In this document: positions 52,674-61,280 of the stretch, one piece after another
How the letters are laid out: each line of letters begins with the position of its first letter
Position numbering within the stretch: position 1 is the stretch's first letter
Source: JAFGDI01 sp963662515
Lineage (GTDB): Bacteria > Planctomycetota > Phycisphaerae > Sedimentisphaerales > SM23-30
Assembly: GCA_963662515.1 (NCBI GenBank)
Contig: OY759675.1
Coordinates: 1,240,001 to 1,304,000 of the forward strand
DNA length: 64,000 bases
Reading direction: 5' to 3'
The notes under the pieces: model-generated
What the model saw: only the letters and a program-made list of their open reading frames with translations
Told to the model about the DNA's origin: nothing
Databases searched by the model: none
Position numbers and translations under genes: made by a program

Positions 52674-54205
52674 TGACTTATAATCTGAACCAGAAAGAAA
52701 ACATGTCGAAACGCAAAATTAAAGACCTTGAGGTTAATAATCCTCGTGACCTGGCTGTAAATGCTCTTAGTGCCTTTATTTATGGGAAAACCCTGCTTCA
52801 GGATTATCTTAACCGGATCTTTCGTAATACTGATATGAGTCCGCAGGACCGACGGTTTGCTACTGAGCTTGCCTGTGGTACTTGTCGTCGCCTTATTACT
52901 ATCGATTATGTTATCATGAAGAATTCTAATCGGGCATTGCGACAGATAGACCCGCTTGTCCTTCAGATTCTGCGTGTTGGCATGTATCAGCTTATTTATA
53001 TGCGCACACCTGATTTTGCCAGTATAAATGAAACGGTGCAGCAGGCACGCGATACAGGATATAATGGTGCCGGCGGTTTTGTTAATGGTATTTTACGCGG
53101 CACTCAGCGCAAGATAGAAGGAATGGTAAATCTTATTCCTGGCAGCTCAGATCAGCGTTGTGATGTTCTGCTGGACGAAAAGACTGCCTGCCGGTTCAAG
53201 AATATATTGTTCCCGGAAGTTAAAAGGAATCCTGAGAAATACCTTTCTCTGGCCTTTTCCTATCCGCAATGGTTGACCGAACGCTGGGTTAAACGCTTTG
53301 GTTACGATCAAACCCTGAAAATATGTATTGCCGGCAATTCTCGCCCTGGCTTATGGCTCAGAGTCAACCCGCTCAGAACTGAAATAGAAAAATTAAAAGA
53401 AGTCTTGACCGAAAAAGAGCTTAATTTCAAATTGGTTGATATCTCTATTCCTGAGGGCAGGTCAGAGAAAACTATCGAATTGCTCAGCGGCATAAATCCG
53501 GTAGATATACCGGGTTTTGACCAGGGACATTTCTATATTCAGGATTGGATGGCTCAGCAGCCTGCTATTGCTCTTAATGCCAAACCCGGCGAGAAGATTC
53601 TTGATCTCTGTGCTGCTCCTGGTGGTAAGACCACCCATATTGCCGGAATGATGAACAATCAAGGCTATGTCCTGGCTGTTGATACCGTCCGAAAAAAAAT
53701 TGAGCTTATACAGGAAAATTGCCAGAGATTGGGTGTTACTATAGTAGAAACATGTAAGGCTGAAGATCTTCAGGCAAAACTTGATTCGATGGAAGGCCCA
53801 TTTGATGCCGCTATTGTTGATGTCCCATGTAGTAATACTGGTGTCTTAGCCAGAAGGGTAGAGGCCCGCCATCTGCTGAACCCAAGTGACATAAGTGGTA
53901 ATACCACATTGCAGAGAGAGTTGCTGGAAACGGCTTTTAATAATATAAAGTCTGGTGGCAGATTGGTTTATAGCACTTGTAGTATTGAGTCAGGTGAAAA
54001 TGAGATTTTGATTAAGGCGTTTTTACAGGACCATACTGATGCTGAACTGGTTAATGAAAGCAATATGTTACCTGCTGTTGATTATCTTCGTCCATCAAAG
54101 GCAGAGCTTCCGGCCAAAGCTGAGAAAGACCCAAGGCCGCAGGTTATTAACTTTGTACATAGTTACCATGATGGTGGGTATTACGCCTTATTGCGAAAAA
54201 AATAA
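52673..54205 (+). CDS. rsmB: 16S rRNA (cytosine-C5)-methyltransferase RsmB
   Basis: Methylates C967 of 16S rRNA (E. coli numbering). Residues about 20-165 are a NusB-like RNA-binding domain (RDLAVNALSAFIYG, QLIYMRTPDFASINETV), followed by the methyltransferase domain with LDLCAAPGGKTTHIA (SAM binding), DVPCSNTGVLARR and YSTCSIESGENE, the last two holding the catalytic cysteines. Length 510 is above the usual 430-450, mainly from an extended linker around 155-200. The start overlaps the hpt stop; an ATG at 52703 is an alternative. Confidence 0.92.
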   Translation: MTYNLNQKENMSKRKIKDLEVNNPRDLAVNALSAFIYGKTLLQDYLNRIFRNTDMSPQDRRFATELACGTCRRLITIDYVIMKNSNRALRQIDPLVLQILRVGMYQLIYMRTPDFASINETVQQARDTGYNGAGGFVNGILRGTQRKIEGMVNLIPGSSDQRCDVLLDEKTACRFKNILFPEVKRNPEKYLSLAFSYPQWLTERWVKRFGYDQTLKICIAGNSRPGLWLRVNPLRTEIEKLKEVLTEKELNFKLVDISIPEGRSEKTIELLSGINPVDIPGFDQGHFYIQDWMAQQPAIALNAKPGEKILDLCAAPGGKTTHIAGMMNNQGYVLAVDTVRKKIELIQENCQRLGVTIVETCKAEDLQAKLDSMEGPFDAAIVDVPCSNTGVLARRVEARHLLNPSDISGNTTLQRELLETAFNNIKSGGRLVYSTCSIESGENEILIKAFLQDHTDAELVNESNMLPAVDYLRPSKAELPAKAEKDPRPQVINFVHSYHDGGYYALLRKK

Positions 54206-54325
54206 AATAACGAAATATGCCAGGTGAAAACAGCCGAAATTAATACCTTGAGGTTCTTAGTATGTGTTTTGGACCTGAAATCCGGCAAAAAAGGCATAAA
54301 TAATACCATTTTGTAAGGTTTTTTA

Positions 54326-54354
54326 TTGCAATTATCAGTAGTTGCGATTATAAA
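54326..54354 (+). promoter_or_regulatory. Candidate promoter for nusA-infB operon
   Basis: TTGCAA, 17 bases, TATAAA; each hexamer is four or five of six to consensus. It lies about 270 bases upstream of the nusA start, leaving a long leader. Confidence 0.5.
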
Positions 54355-54549
54355 CTAATATCACTTTGTTTGTTACAAGGTAGATTTGGCCCCGGCAAGG
54401 GCAGAAAAGACAGACTATGGATCATGCAAAAAACAGTATTCTCCGCCATTGTGCAGGAGACAGGATAATGTAACAACCACCTGAACAATCAGGTTTTGTC
54501 CATTACCTGGCCTGTTTATTAGGTCTTGATCTTAAGGTGTGGAGATTTA

Positions 54550-54584
54550 AAGTGGGTTGTATGTGTTTTGCCCGCTTTTTTTGT
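54550..54584 (+). terminator. Terminator-like hairpin in the nusA leader
   Basis: AAAGTGGG and CCCGCTTT pair (one G-T) around TTGTATGTGTTTTG and are followed by seven T. Because it lies between the promoter and the nusA start codon, it could work as an attenuator. Confidence 0.6.
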
Positions 54585-54622
54585 TTAATAGGAAGTTAAA
54601 CCAATACAGGACTGGGAACGAT

Positions 54623-55810
54623 ATGAATCAGGAGTTATTGAAACAAATTGAAATGATAGCACGCGAAAAGAATATCGATCGCGATAGTATTTTCAGTGAT
54701 ATCGAAGCGGCCATGGTTTCCGGTATTCGCAAGCATTTTGGTTCAGATGATGAGTTCGCTGCTCAGATCGACCGCTATACAGGCGAGATACAGGCATTCC
54801 GTAACGGTGAGCCTCTTGACATTAAGAAGCTAGGCCGCATACCCGCCCAGACTGTTAAACAGGTGATGATACAGCGTTTACGCGAAGACGAAAGAGGCAG
54901 TATATTCACTGAGTACCAGGAAAAAGTTGGCGAGATAGTTAGTGGCTCTGTTACTCGTTCTGAGGGTAATGTTGCTATTATTAATCTGGGCCGCACAGAG
55001 GCTTTGTTGCCTAAAAGCGAGCAGATACCAGGCGAAACTCATCGTGTGGGAGAGCGAGTCAGGGCTATTATTTATGAAGTCAAAGAGGCTCCAGGTCAGA
55101 TCAAGATCATTTTGTCCAGAACTCATCCGGACTTTATTCTGCGTTTATTTGAGCAGGAAGTACCTGAGGTAGTAGAACATACCGTTTTGCTTAAGGCTCT
55201 GGCGCGTGAAGCTGGTTACCGTACTAAGGTTGCTGTTGTTACTGCTGATAGTAAGATTGATGCGGTGGGGGCATGTGTTGGCGTGCGTGGTAGCCGGATC
55301 AAGAATATTGTGGAAGAGCTAAATGGTGAAAAGATAGACATTGTTCGCTGGAATGAGTCATCGGCTATTTTTATTGGCAATGCCCTAAAACCGGCAGATA
55401 GTCAGGAAATTGCCCTTTGCTTTGAACTTAATCGTGCTACTGTCGTTGTTTCTGACGATCAGCTGTCTTTGGCTATAGGAAAACGCGGCCAAAATGTCAG
55501 ACTTGCTGCCCGTCTTACTGATTGGGACATAGACATTCTGACACCAAGCGAGTATAGAAATAATATGGAAAATCTGGTTCGTACACTTCGTGCTGTTGCT
55601 GAAGTGGATGATACTTTGATCGATAAAGTTCTGGCATTGGGAGTAGTTTCAGTGCTGGATCTGGAAGAAATCGGCCCAACACCACTGGTTGAGACTCTGG
55701 GTATTCCAGAACCTCAGGCTGTCGAGATGGTTAAAGCCGCCGCTGTTGAAGCCAGTAAGACTGAGATTAAGACTGCGGCACAAGCTGCTATACAGCAGGA
55801 AAATGATTAA
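54623..55810 (+). CDS. nusA: Transcription termination/antitermination factor NusA
   Basis: RNA-polymerase-associated elongation factor of 395 residues. Domains in order: N-terminal polymerase-binding domain (about 1-125), S1 domain (about 130-200, KVGEIVSGSVTRSEGNVAII), and two KH domains (VGACVGVRGSRIKNIVEELNGEKI, then LSLAIGKRGQNVRLAARLTDW). A short C-terminal helical region with an HhH-like DLEEIGPTPLVETLGI replaces the acidic repeats of E. coli. The ATG at 54623 gives the typical MNQELL start; upstream open frame covers the leader. infB follows after 264 bp, the standard gene order. Confidence 0.96.
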   Translation: MNQELLKQIEMIAREKNIDRDSIFSDIEAAMVSGIRKHFGSDDEFAAQIDRYTGEIQAFRNGEPLDIKKLGRIPAQTVKQVMIQRLREDERGSIFTEYQEKVGEIVSGSVTRSEGNVAIINLGRTEALLPKSEQIPGETHRVGERVRAIIYEVKEAPGQIKIILSRTHPDFILRLFEQEVPEVVEHTVLLKALAREAGYRTKVAVVTADSKIDAVGACVGVRGSRIKNIVEELNGEKIDIVRWNESSAIFIGNALKPADSQEIALCFELNRATVVVSDDQLSLAIGKRGQNVRLAARLTDWDIDILTPSEYRNNMENLVRTLRAVAEVDDTLIDKVLALGVVSVLDLEEIGPTPLVETLGIPEPQAVEMVKAAAVEASKTEIKTAAQAAIQQEND

Positions 55811-56074
55811 GCCTTTGAAACCCTGGTATGTGACAGATTTCTAACGGTTAATGTGCCCGCAGAATATTCTGTCCGGCGAGTCTGTTGTTATCTTCAGATT
55901 TTGCCTGAAGGGTTGGCGTGTTAACATAATATATTATGCATAATAAAGTTAAGTATTAATGTCAGACTGTGTTGGTCTGGAATTTTACAGAATTTTGCCA
56001 TACTATATTGTAGATATTTTTGTCAGGTTCAAAACAGTATGATTTGTTTGGGACAGGCAGCAGGAGTTATTTGA

Positions 56075-58906
56075 TTGGCGAATAAAAGGGTACATGAGAT
56101 AGCCAAGGAACTTGGCATAAAAAGCAAGGCGATCGTTGATAAGTGCATAGCTGAAGGTCTGCCGGCGATTAAAGGTCATCAAAGCACGGTTTCTGCTGGT
56201 CTGGAAGCAACCATTATGGAATGGTTCAGTCAGGGATGTTTAGAACACAACACTGTTGAGACGGCTGAAAAGGTCAATCTTGATGATGTGAGAGTTAAGA
56301 AGACTAGCTCGACTAAGTCTGACGGTGACAAACATGATGAGCAGGAAACTGATACTCAGACGGTAATTGCACCTCAGGCTGAGGATCAGGAAAAGCCTCA
56401 TCGCATTAGTCCAAAAGATTTAATGGAGCAGGAGGCTGTTGCTGATATTCCAGTTGAGTCAGAAGTAGTTGAGCCGCTGGCGGTTGAAGAAACCCAAACC
56501 CATGTCAGGCAAGACGATACTGTTAAAGTCCAGGAGCCTGTCAAGCCGGCGAAATCTGTTGAGCATGTGGTAGAGCATCGCAAGCGAACTGAAGACCACT
56601 CTAAGCGGCATGTAGCTGAACCTGTAACTCATAATCCAGTTATCAGGCGGGTTACGCTGGGATCAGTGGCAAAAAAGGTTGAAGTTAAGGCTGTTGAGTT
56701 CACTCCGGCACCTGCCAGGCTTTCCGGTCCGCAGGTTATCAGGACGGAACGACCAGATTTTGTGCCTGTTCCACGCAGGAAGTTACGCAAAGATGGTCTG
56801 GTCGAGGAGCCGGCTGTAGATATGATCAATGGTGTTGTTCCACCTAAAGTTGGTGAAGCTGGTGGAAAGGTCAAGGGCAAGAAGGGTAACCGTAAGGTTA
56901 CTCTGAACGATGATGTATCAGCCATAGGTAAGGTTGTCAAGAAGGGCAAGAGGGTAAAGGGAGCATTGGGGCTGGAAGAAGCCATTGACTATCGTGGTCG
57001 TGATCTTCGTGAACGCGATGAGCGGTTGGCCAAGGCCTCTGGCATGGGCGTGCACCGGATTGAAAAACAGATCAGGCGAAATCGCATGGGCTCTGGCTCA
57101 AATAATAACTATGGCGGGTCTGTGAAAGCCAAGATCGAAAAGGCAACTGTCAAAGAGCCAATAACGGTCAAAGATCTTAGTGCTGCAATAGGTGTCAGGG
57201 CTACTCAGATAATTGGCAAGCTTATGGGGATGGGGGTAATGGCCAATATAAATGAGACTATCAGTTCTCAGGTAGCCGAAACGCTGGCTATTGAGTTTGA
57301 TGTGGAGTTGGTTATAGAACAGAAAAAGACAAAATTTGAGGAATTGGTTGAAGAGTTTGATAATTACTATGCTTCGGTAGAAAAAAAATCTCGTCCGCCA
57401 GTGGTTGCTTTCCTTGGTCATGTTGACCATGGTAAAACCTCGCTTCTCGATTATATTCGTAAGGCTCATGTAACCAAAGGTGAAGCCGGTGGTATTACAC
57501 AGCATATCGGTTCATATCTTTATGACGATGGTGTAAGGCGTGTGGCGTTTCTTGACACACCAGGTCACAAGGCTTTTACAGAAATGCGTGCCCGTGGCGC
57601 TAATATGACAGATATTGTAGTGCTTGTTGTTGCCGCCGATGATGGTATTATGCCGCAAACTGAAGAAGCTATTGCTCATGCTAAAGCTGCTGGTGTGCCT
57701 ATTATTGTAGCTTTAAACAAGATCGATATGGCTACTGCCAACCCAAATATGGTATATGGTCAGTTAGCTGAGCATGGGCTTGTCCCGGCTGAATGGGGCG
57801 GTGATACAGAAGTAATACAGACCAGTGCTATAACCGGTAAAGGTATGGACACTCTGGTTGAGCATTTGGATATGATATCTGAATTGCATGACCTCAAAGC
57901 GGCTTATGATGGCGCTGCTACCGGTTGGGTAGTTGAGGCCGAAATGTCACCTCAGACAGGTGTTGTTGCCCGTCTGCTGGTTAAGGAAGGTACTCTCAAA
58001 CCTGGCGATATAGTCGTAAGTGGTTCAGCTTGTGGCAGAGTAAGGGCCTTGACTGATGCAACAGGTGTTACTCTGGATAGTGCCGGACCGGCAACTCCGG
58101 TCGTTATTACCGGTTTAGATGAGGTACCTGTTGCTGGTGACCGGTTCTTTGTACTGGATAATATGCCTCGTGCTGTTGAGATCGCCAGTGAGCTCAAACA
58201 GGAGCGTCGTCAAAAGACTCTGGCCTCTCGTCGTCAGGTTACTCTGGACAATCTCTTTGCTGAGATCGCTGCCGGTGATGTTAAAGAATTTAATGTTATC
58301 GTTAAGGCTGATGTGCAGGGCTCTGTTGATGTTCTCTGTAAGAGTATTACCGAGCTGAATACTACTGAGGTTGCTGTTAAGGTTCTTCATGCTGCTGTTG
58401 GTGGTATAACTGAAAGTGATGTACTGCTTGCTGAGGCGTCTAATGCCATTATTATCGGCTTCCAGGTCGTTGCTGATGATAGAGCTAAAACTCTTGCTGA
58501 AAGAAGTAATGTTGAAATAAGACATTATCGTATTATATATAAGATCGTTGATGATATCAGGGCAGCTCTGGAAGGTATGCTTACACCAGATATTGAGATA
58601 AAGGTGCTGGGTAAAGTTGAAGTCAGGCAGGTATTTAAGATCTCCCGTCTTGGCTCTGTTGCCGGTTGCTTTGTACAAGAAGGTGTTATTACTCGTAATG
58701 CCAAGGTTCGCGTAGTTCGCGATAGTGTTATCATACGCGACGAAAATGCTATTGATACTCTCAGAAGAGGTAAAGATGATGCTTCTGAGGTTAAAGCTGG
58801 CTTGGAATGTGGTCTTAAACTGGCCAACTTTGACGATGTCAAATCGGGTGATATAATTGAAGTTTATGAAGAAGTGAAAGTTACCCGTTCGCTCGACAGC
58901 AAGTGA
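56075..58906 (+). CDS. infB: Translation initiation factor IF-2
   Basis: GTPase of 943 residues that places initiator tRNA on the small ribosomal subunit. The start is TTG at 56075: AGGAG lies eight bases upstream and the following ANKRVHEIAKELGI is the conserved IF-2 N-terminus. A charged low-complexity linker (about 60-330) precedes the second IF2N module (PITVKDLSAAIGVRATQIIGKLM). The G domain has GHVDHGKT at 448-455, DTPGH and NKID, followed by domains II-IV. Length is normal. Confidence 0.96.
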   Translation: MANKRVHEIAKELGIKSKAIVDKCIAEGLPAIKGHQSTVSAGLEATIMEWFSQGCLEHNTVETAEKVNLDDVRVKKTSSTKSDGDKHDEQETDTQTVIAPQAEDQEKPHRISPKDLMEQEAVADIPVESEVVEPLAVEETQTHVRQDDTVKVQEPVKPAKSVEHVVEHRKRTEDHSKRHVAEPVTHNPVIRRVTLGSVAKKVEVKAVEFTPAPARLSGPQVIRTERPDFVPVPRRKLRKDGLVEEPAVDMINGVVPPKVGEAGGKVKGKKGNRKVTLNDDVSAIGKVVKKGKRVKGALGLEEAIDYRGRDLRERDERLAKASGMGVHRIEKQIRRNRMGSGSNNNYGGSVKAKIEKATVKEPITVKDLSAAIGVRATQIIGKLMGMGVMANINETISSQVAETLAIEFDVELVIEQKKTKFEELVEEFDNYYASVEKKSRPPVVAFLGHVDHGKTSLLDYIRKAHVTKGEAGGITQHIGSYLYDDGVRRVAFLDTPGHKAFTEMRARGANMTDIVVLVVAADDGIMPQTEEAIAHAKAAGVPIIVALNKIDMATANPNMVYGQLAEHGLVPAEWGGDTEVIQTSAITGKGMDTLVEHLDMISELHDLKAAYDGAATGWVVEAEMSPQTGVVARLLVKEGTLKPGDIVVSGSACGRVRALTDATGVTLDSAGPATPVVITGLDEVPVAGDRFFVLDNMPRAVEIASELKQERRQKTLASRRQVTLDNLFAEIAAGDVKEFNVIVKADVQGSVDVLCKSITELNTTEVAVKVLHAAVGGITESDVLLAEASNAIIIGFQVVADDRAKTLAERSNVEIRHYRIIYKIVDDIRAALEGMLTPDIEIKVLGKVEVRQVFKISRLGSVAGCFVQEGVITRNAKVRVVRDSVIIRDENAIDTLRRGKDDASEVKAGLECGLKLANFDDVKSGDIIEVYEEVKVTRSLDSK

Positions 58907-58929
58907 TCAATAGTAGAAAGCAGAATTAG

Positions 58930-59328
58930 ATGAACCGCAGGATAGAAAAATTAACCAGGACTGTACGGGATGTGATAAGTGAGTCGATCCAGAATCATTT
59001 ATCTGACCCTCGTATCAAGGGGCTTGTCAGTGTTACCAGGGTAGAGCTTGCCCCGGACTTGAGCCTGGCTAAGATTTATCTCAGTGTTGTAGGTGTAGAT
59101 CAGGTACAGGAGCAGTTGACCTTTAAGGCTATTACTAATGCCACAGGGTTTATGAGGACATATTTGTCTAAGAAACTTACCACCAGGATATGCCCGGCGT
59201 TAAATTTCTACCTGGATGATTCTATCAAAAAGAGCTTTGAGGTGTGCCAGATATTTGATCGTCTGGCTGAAGAAAGGCTTGATGCCACCTCTCAGGATAA
59301 TGCCGAGGATATAGAAGATGAAAAATAG
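58930..59328 (+). CDS. rbfA: 30S ribosome-binding factor RbfA
   Basis: Ribosome maturation factor of 132 residues with one KH-type domain. Typical segments are EKLTRTVRDVISESIQNHLSDPRI, the VTRVELAPDLSLAKIYLSV strand pair and the ICPALNFYLDDSIKKSFEV end. It lies 23 bp after infB, as in most bacteria. Its last codons overlap by 11 bases the start of the next gene, so translation is probably coupled. Confidence 0.94.
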   Translation: MNRRIEKLTRTVRDVISESIQNHLSDPRIKGLVSVTRVELAPDLSLAKIYLSVVGVDQVQEQLTFKAITNATGFMRTYLSKKLTTRICPALNFYLDDSIKKSFEVCQIFDRLAEERLDATSQDNAEDIEDEK

Positions 59329-60115
59329 TGCAGAGTATGCAAAAAAACTCAATAAGCTTTGTACTTCATTAAAGAAAAACAAGGATATAGCTGAGCCAGT
59401 AGATAGTGTAACGCTTAAAGATGCTATTATGGTGCTGGTATTTGGCTGTATTTCTGAATACGCCCAGATAGCAAAGGCCCAGGTTGCTATGCGTCGGCTG
59501 CGTTCCTGTTTTGTTGATTTTAATGAGCTCAGGGTTAGCAGGCCCAGAGAGATCGTTCTTGCTCTGGGGAAAAACTACCCTGGTGTTGATATCATTACTG
59601 ACCGGCTTATTAAGCTGCTTAATGATGTTTTTGAAAAGTATAATGGGCTGGATATGGCTGGTTTGCAAGATATGGGCAAACGCGAATCTCAGGCTGTAAT
59701 TAAAGAGCTAAATGGTATTACACCTTATATTTATTCGCTTTTTGTTATGTATTATCTTGATGCCCATGCTTTCCCTTTAAATGAAGCTATGCTCGAAGTT
59801 TTACGCAAGGAAGATATAGTTAATTCTTCTTCTGATTTTGATGATGTACATGGTTTCCTTGAGAGACAGATACCGGCGGCCAAAAGCAGAGAAATTTTTG
59901 CAATGCTTCGTGATTATTGCGATCATTATGGAGCTGCTGATAATGTTGCTGCCGAGCAGGAACCCGATAATACTAAAACAGTTAAAAAGGTTGCAGCTAA
60001 AAAGGTGACCGTAAAAAAGACTGTGGTAAAGAAGGCTGCAAAAAAAACTTCTGATGCGGATGTAAAAACTACGACAAAGAAGACAGTTGCAAAAAAAAAG
60101 GCAGTTAAGAAATAA
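59318..60115 (+). CDS. Degenerate endonuclease III-like HhH protein with histone H1-like tail
   Basis: A 265-residue protein. Residues about 15-205 are all-helical with the layout of the HhH-GPD (endonuclease III) fold: AMRRLRSCFVDFNELRV, DIITDRLIKLLNDVF, MGKRESQAVIKELNGITPY and YYLDAHAFPLNEAMLEVL. In place of the catalytic LPGVGxKTA lysine it has LNGITPYIY, and in place of the VDTHV aspartate PLNEAM, so glycosylase activity seems lost; the iron-sulfur cysteines are also absent. Residues about 218-265 are a Lys/Ala/Thr-rich tail (KKVAAKKVTVKK) like histone H1, which should bind nucleic acid. It overlaps the end of rbfA by 11 bases. DNA or ribosome association is inferred only. Confidence 0.7.
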   Translation: MKNSAEYAKKLNKLCTSLKKNKDIAEPVDSVTLKDAIMVLVFGCISEYAQIAKAQVAMRRLRSCFVDFNELRVSRPREIVLALGKNYPGVDIITDRLIKLLNDVFEKYNGLDMAGLQDMGKRESQAVIKELNGITPYIYSLFVMYYLDAHAFPLNEAMLEVLRKEDIVNSSSDFDDVHGFLERQIPAAKSREIFAMLRDYCDHYGAADNVAAEQEPDNTKTVKKVAAKKVTVKKTVVKKAAKKTSDADVKTTTKKTVAKKKAVKK

Positions 60116-60174
60116 TATCAGCCGTTATAAGGCTGAACGAATTTTTTTGAGAGTAGATACAGGAGAGACTTAAA

Positions 60175-61047
60175 TTGGCTGATGTACTAAAAATGGGGTT
60201 GCCTAAAGGCAGTTTGCAGGATTCGACTTTTGACCTTCTTAATCGTGCCGGATTTTCCGCCAGCTGCTCATCACGCAGCTATTTCCCCAGCATTGATGAT
60301 CCAGAGCTTGACATGATACTGTTTCGCGCCCAGGAAATGAGCCGTTATGTTGAAGATGGCGTTGTTGATTGCGGACTGACAGGAAAAGACTGGATCCATG
60401 AAAACGGTTCAGATGTTATTGAAGTTTGCGAATTAGTTTATTCTAAGGCTACTGCTAAGCCTGCGCGTTGGGTTTTGGCTGTACCGGCTGAAAGTGGAAT
60501 TGAAAAGCCTGAGCAGCTCGAAGGCGGCATAATCGCTACTGAGCTGGTTAATGTGACTAAAAATTATTTTGCCAATAAAGGCATAAATGTAAAAGTGGAG
60601 TTCTCCTGGGGTGCTACCGAGGTTAAGGCTCGTCTCCTTGACGCTATTGTTGAAATAACTGAGACTGGTTCGAGCATTAAGGCTAATAATCTTAAGATCA
60701 TTGATGAGCTTATGGTTAGTACTACCCGCTTTATTGCCAATAAGGCTGCCTGGCAGGACCCATTCAAACGCCGTAAGATCGAATCTATGGCTATGCTCAT
60801 GCAGGGTGCTATTGAAGGTAAGGCCAAGGTTGGTCTCAAAATGAATCTGGAAGAGTCTATGCTGGCAGAGATTACCAAACTTCTGCCTGCTGAAAAGTCT
60901 CCTACTGTCAGCCGTCTGGCTGATGAAAAGTTCATTGCCGTTGAGGTTGTTTTGGAGGAGAAGGAAGCCAGAGTTATTATTCCTCAGGCTAAGATGATTG
61001 GTGCTTCCGGTATTTTCACTTATCCTTTGAATCTGGTAATACCATAA
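60175..61047 (+). CDS. hisG: ATP phosphoribosyltransferase, long form
   Basis: First enzyme of histidine synthesis. The 290-residue product is the long type: catalytic domains (about 1-210; MGLPKGSLQDSTFDLL, ITETGSSIKANNLKI) plus a C-terminal regulatory domain (about 215-290; SPTVSRLADEKFIAVEVVL, IIPQAKMIGASGIFTYPLN) that binds histidine for feedback control in related enzymes. Initiation is at TTG, with AGGAGA nine bases upstream and the conserved ADVLKMGLPKGSL beginning. No other his gene is in the window. It lies 59 bp after the HhH protein gene and is followed by a terminator. Confidence 0.95.
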   Translation: MADVLKMGLPKGSLQDSTFDLLNRAGFSASCSSRSYFPSIDDPELDMILFRAQEMSRYVEDGVVDCGLTGKDWIHENGSDVIEVCELVYSKATAKPARWVLAVPAESGIEKPEQLEGGIIATELVNVTKNYFANKGINVKVEFSWGATEVKARLLDAIVEITETGSSIKANNLKIIDELMVSTTRFIANKAAWQDPFKRRKIESMAMLMQGAIEGKAKVGLKMNLEESMLAEITKLLPAEKSPTVSRLADEKFIAVEVVLEEKEARVIIPQAKMIGASGIFTYPLNLVIP

Positions 61048-61091
61048 TAGTAAGTGGCAGGCCCAGCCTGTCTTTCGATTGAATTTTACAG

Positions 61092-61128
61092 AAGGCCAAT
61101 CCGGTAAAAGGGTTGGCCTTTTTCTTTT
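61092..61128 (+). terminator. Intrinsic terminator after hisG
   Basis: AAGGCCAA(T)CC and GG(G)TTGGCCTT form a stem around GTAAAA, followed by TTTCTTTT. It closes the nusA-hisG gene run. Confidence 0.8.
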
Positions 61129-61280
61129 AATCAGACGGTTTTATGTGAACGAATTGTTTTTTTATGACTTATTCTGTTAATTTATAGCCTGCTTTTGACG
61201 ATATAATCGGATAATGGACCATACCATAGGTGTAGTTAAAGTGGTACCCGCCTTAATTTGTTGTAGAATAGAGGTTTATC

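Larger units (their letters stand above)
54206..54622. other. nusA leader region
   Basis: A 417-bp gap with a candidate promoter at 54326-54354, about 190 bases of unique leader and a terminator-like hairpin just before nusA. No tRNA or rimP-like gene is seen, although rimP often precedes nusA. Confidence 0.55.

Noticed and set aside
61202..61207. TATAAT as -10 box of the debranching enzyme gene
   Set aside because: No acceptable -35 hexamer at 16-18 bases; kept out for lack of support.
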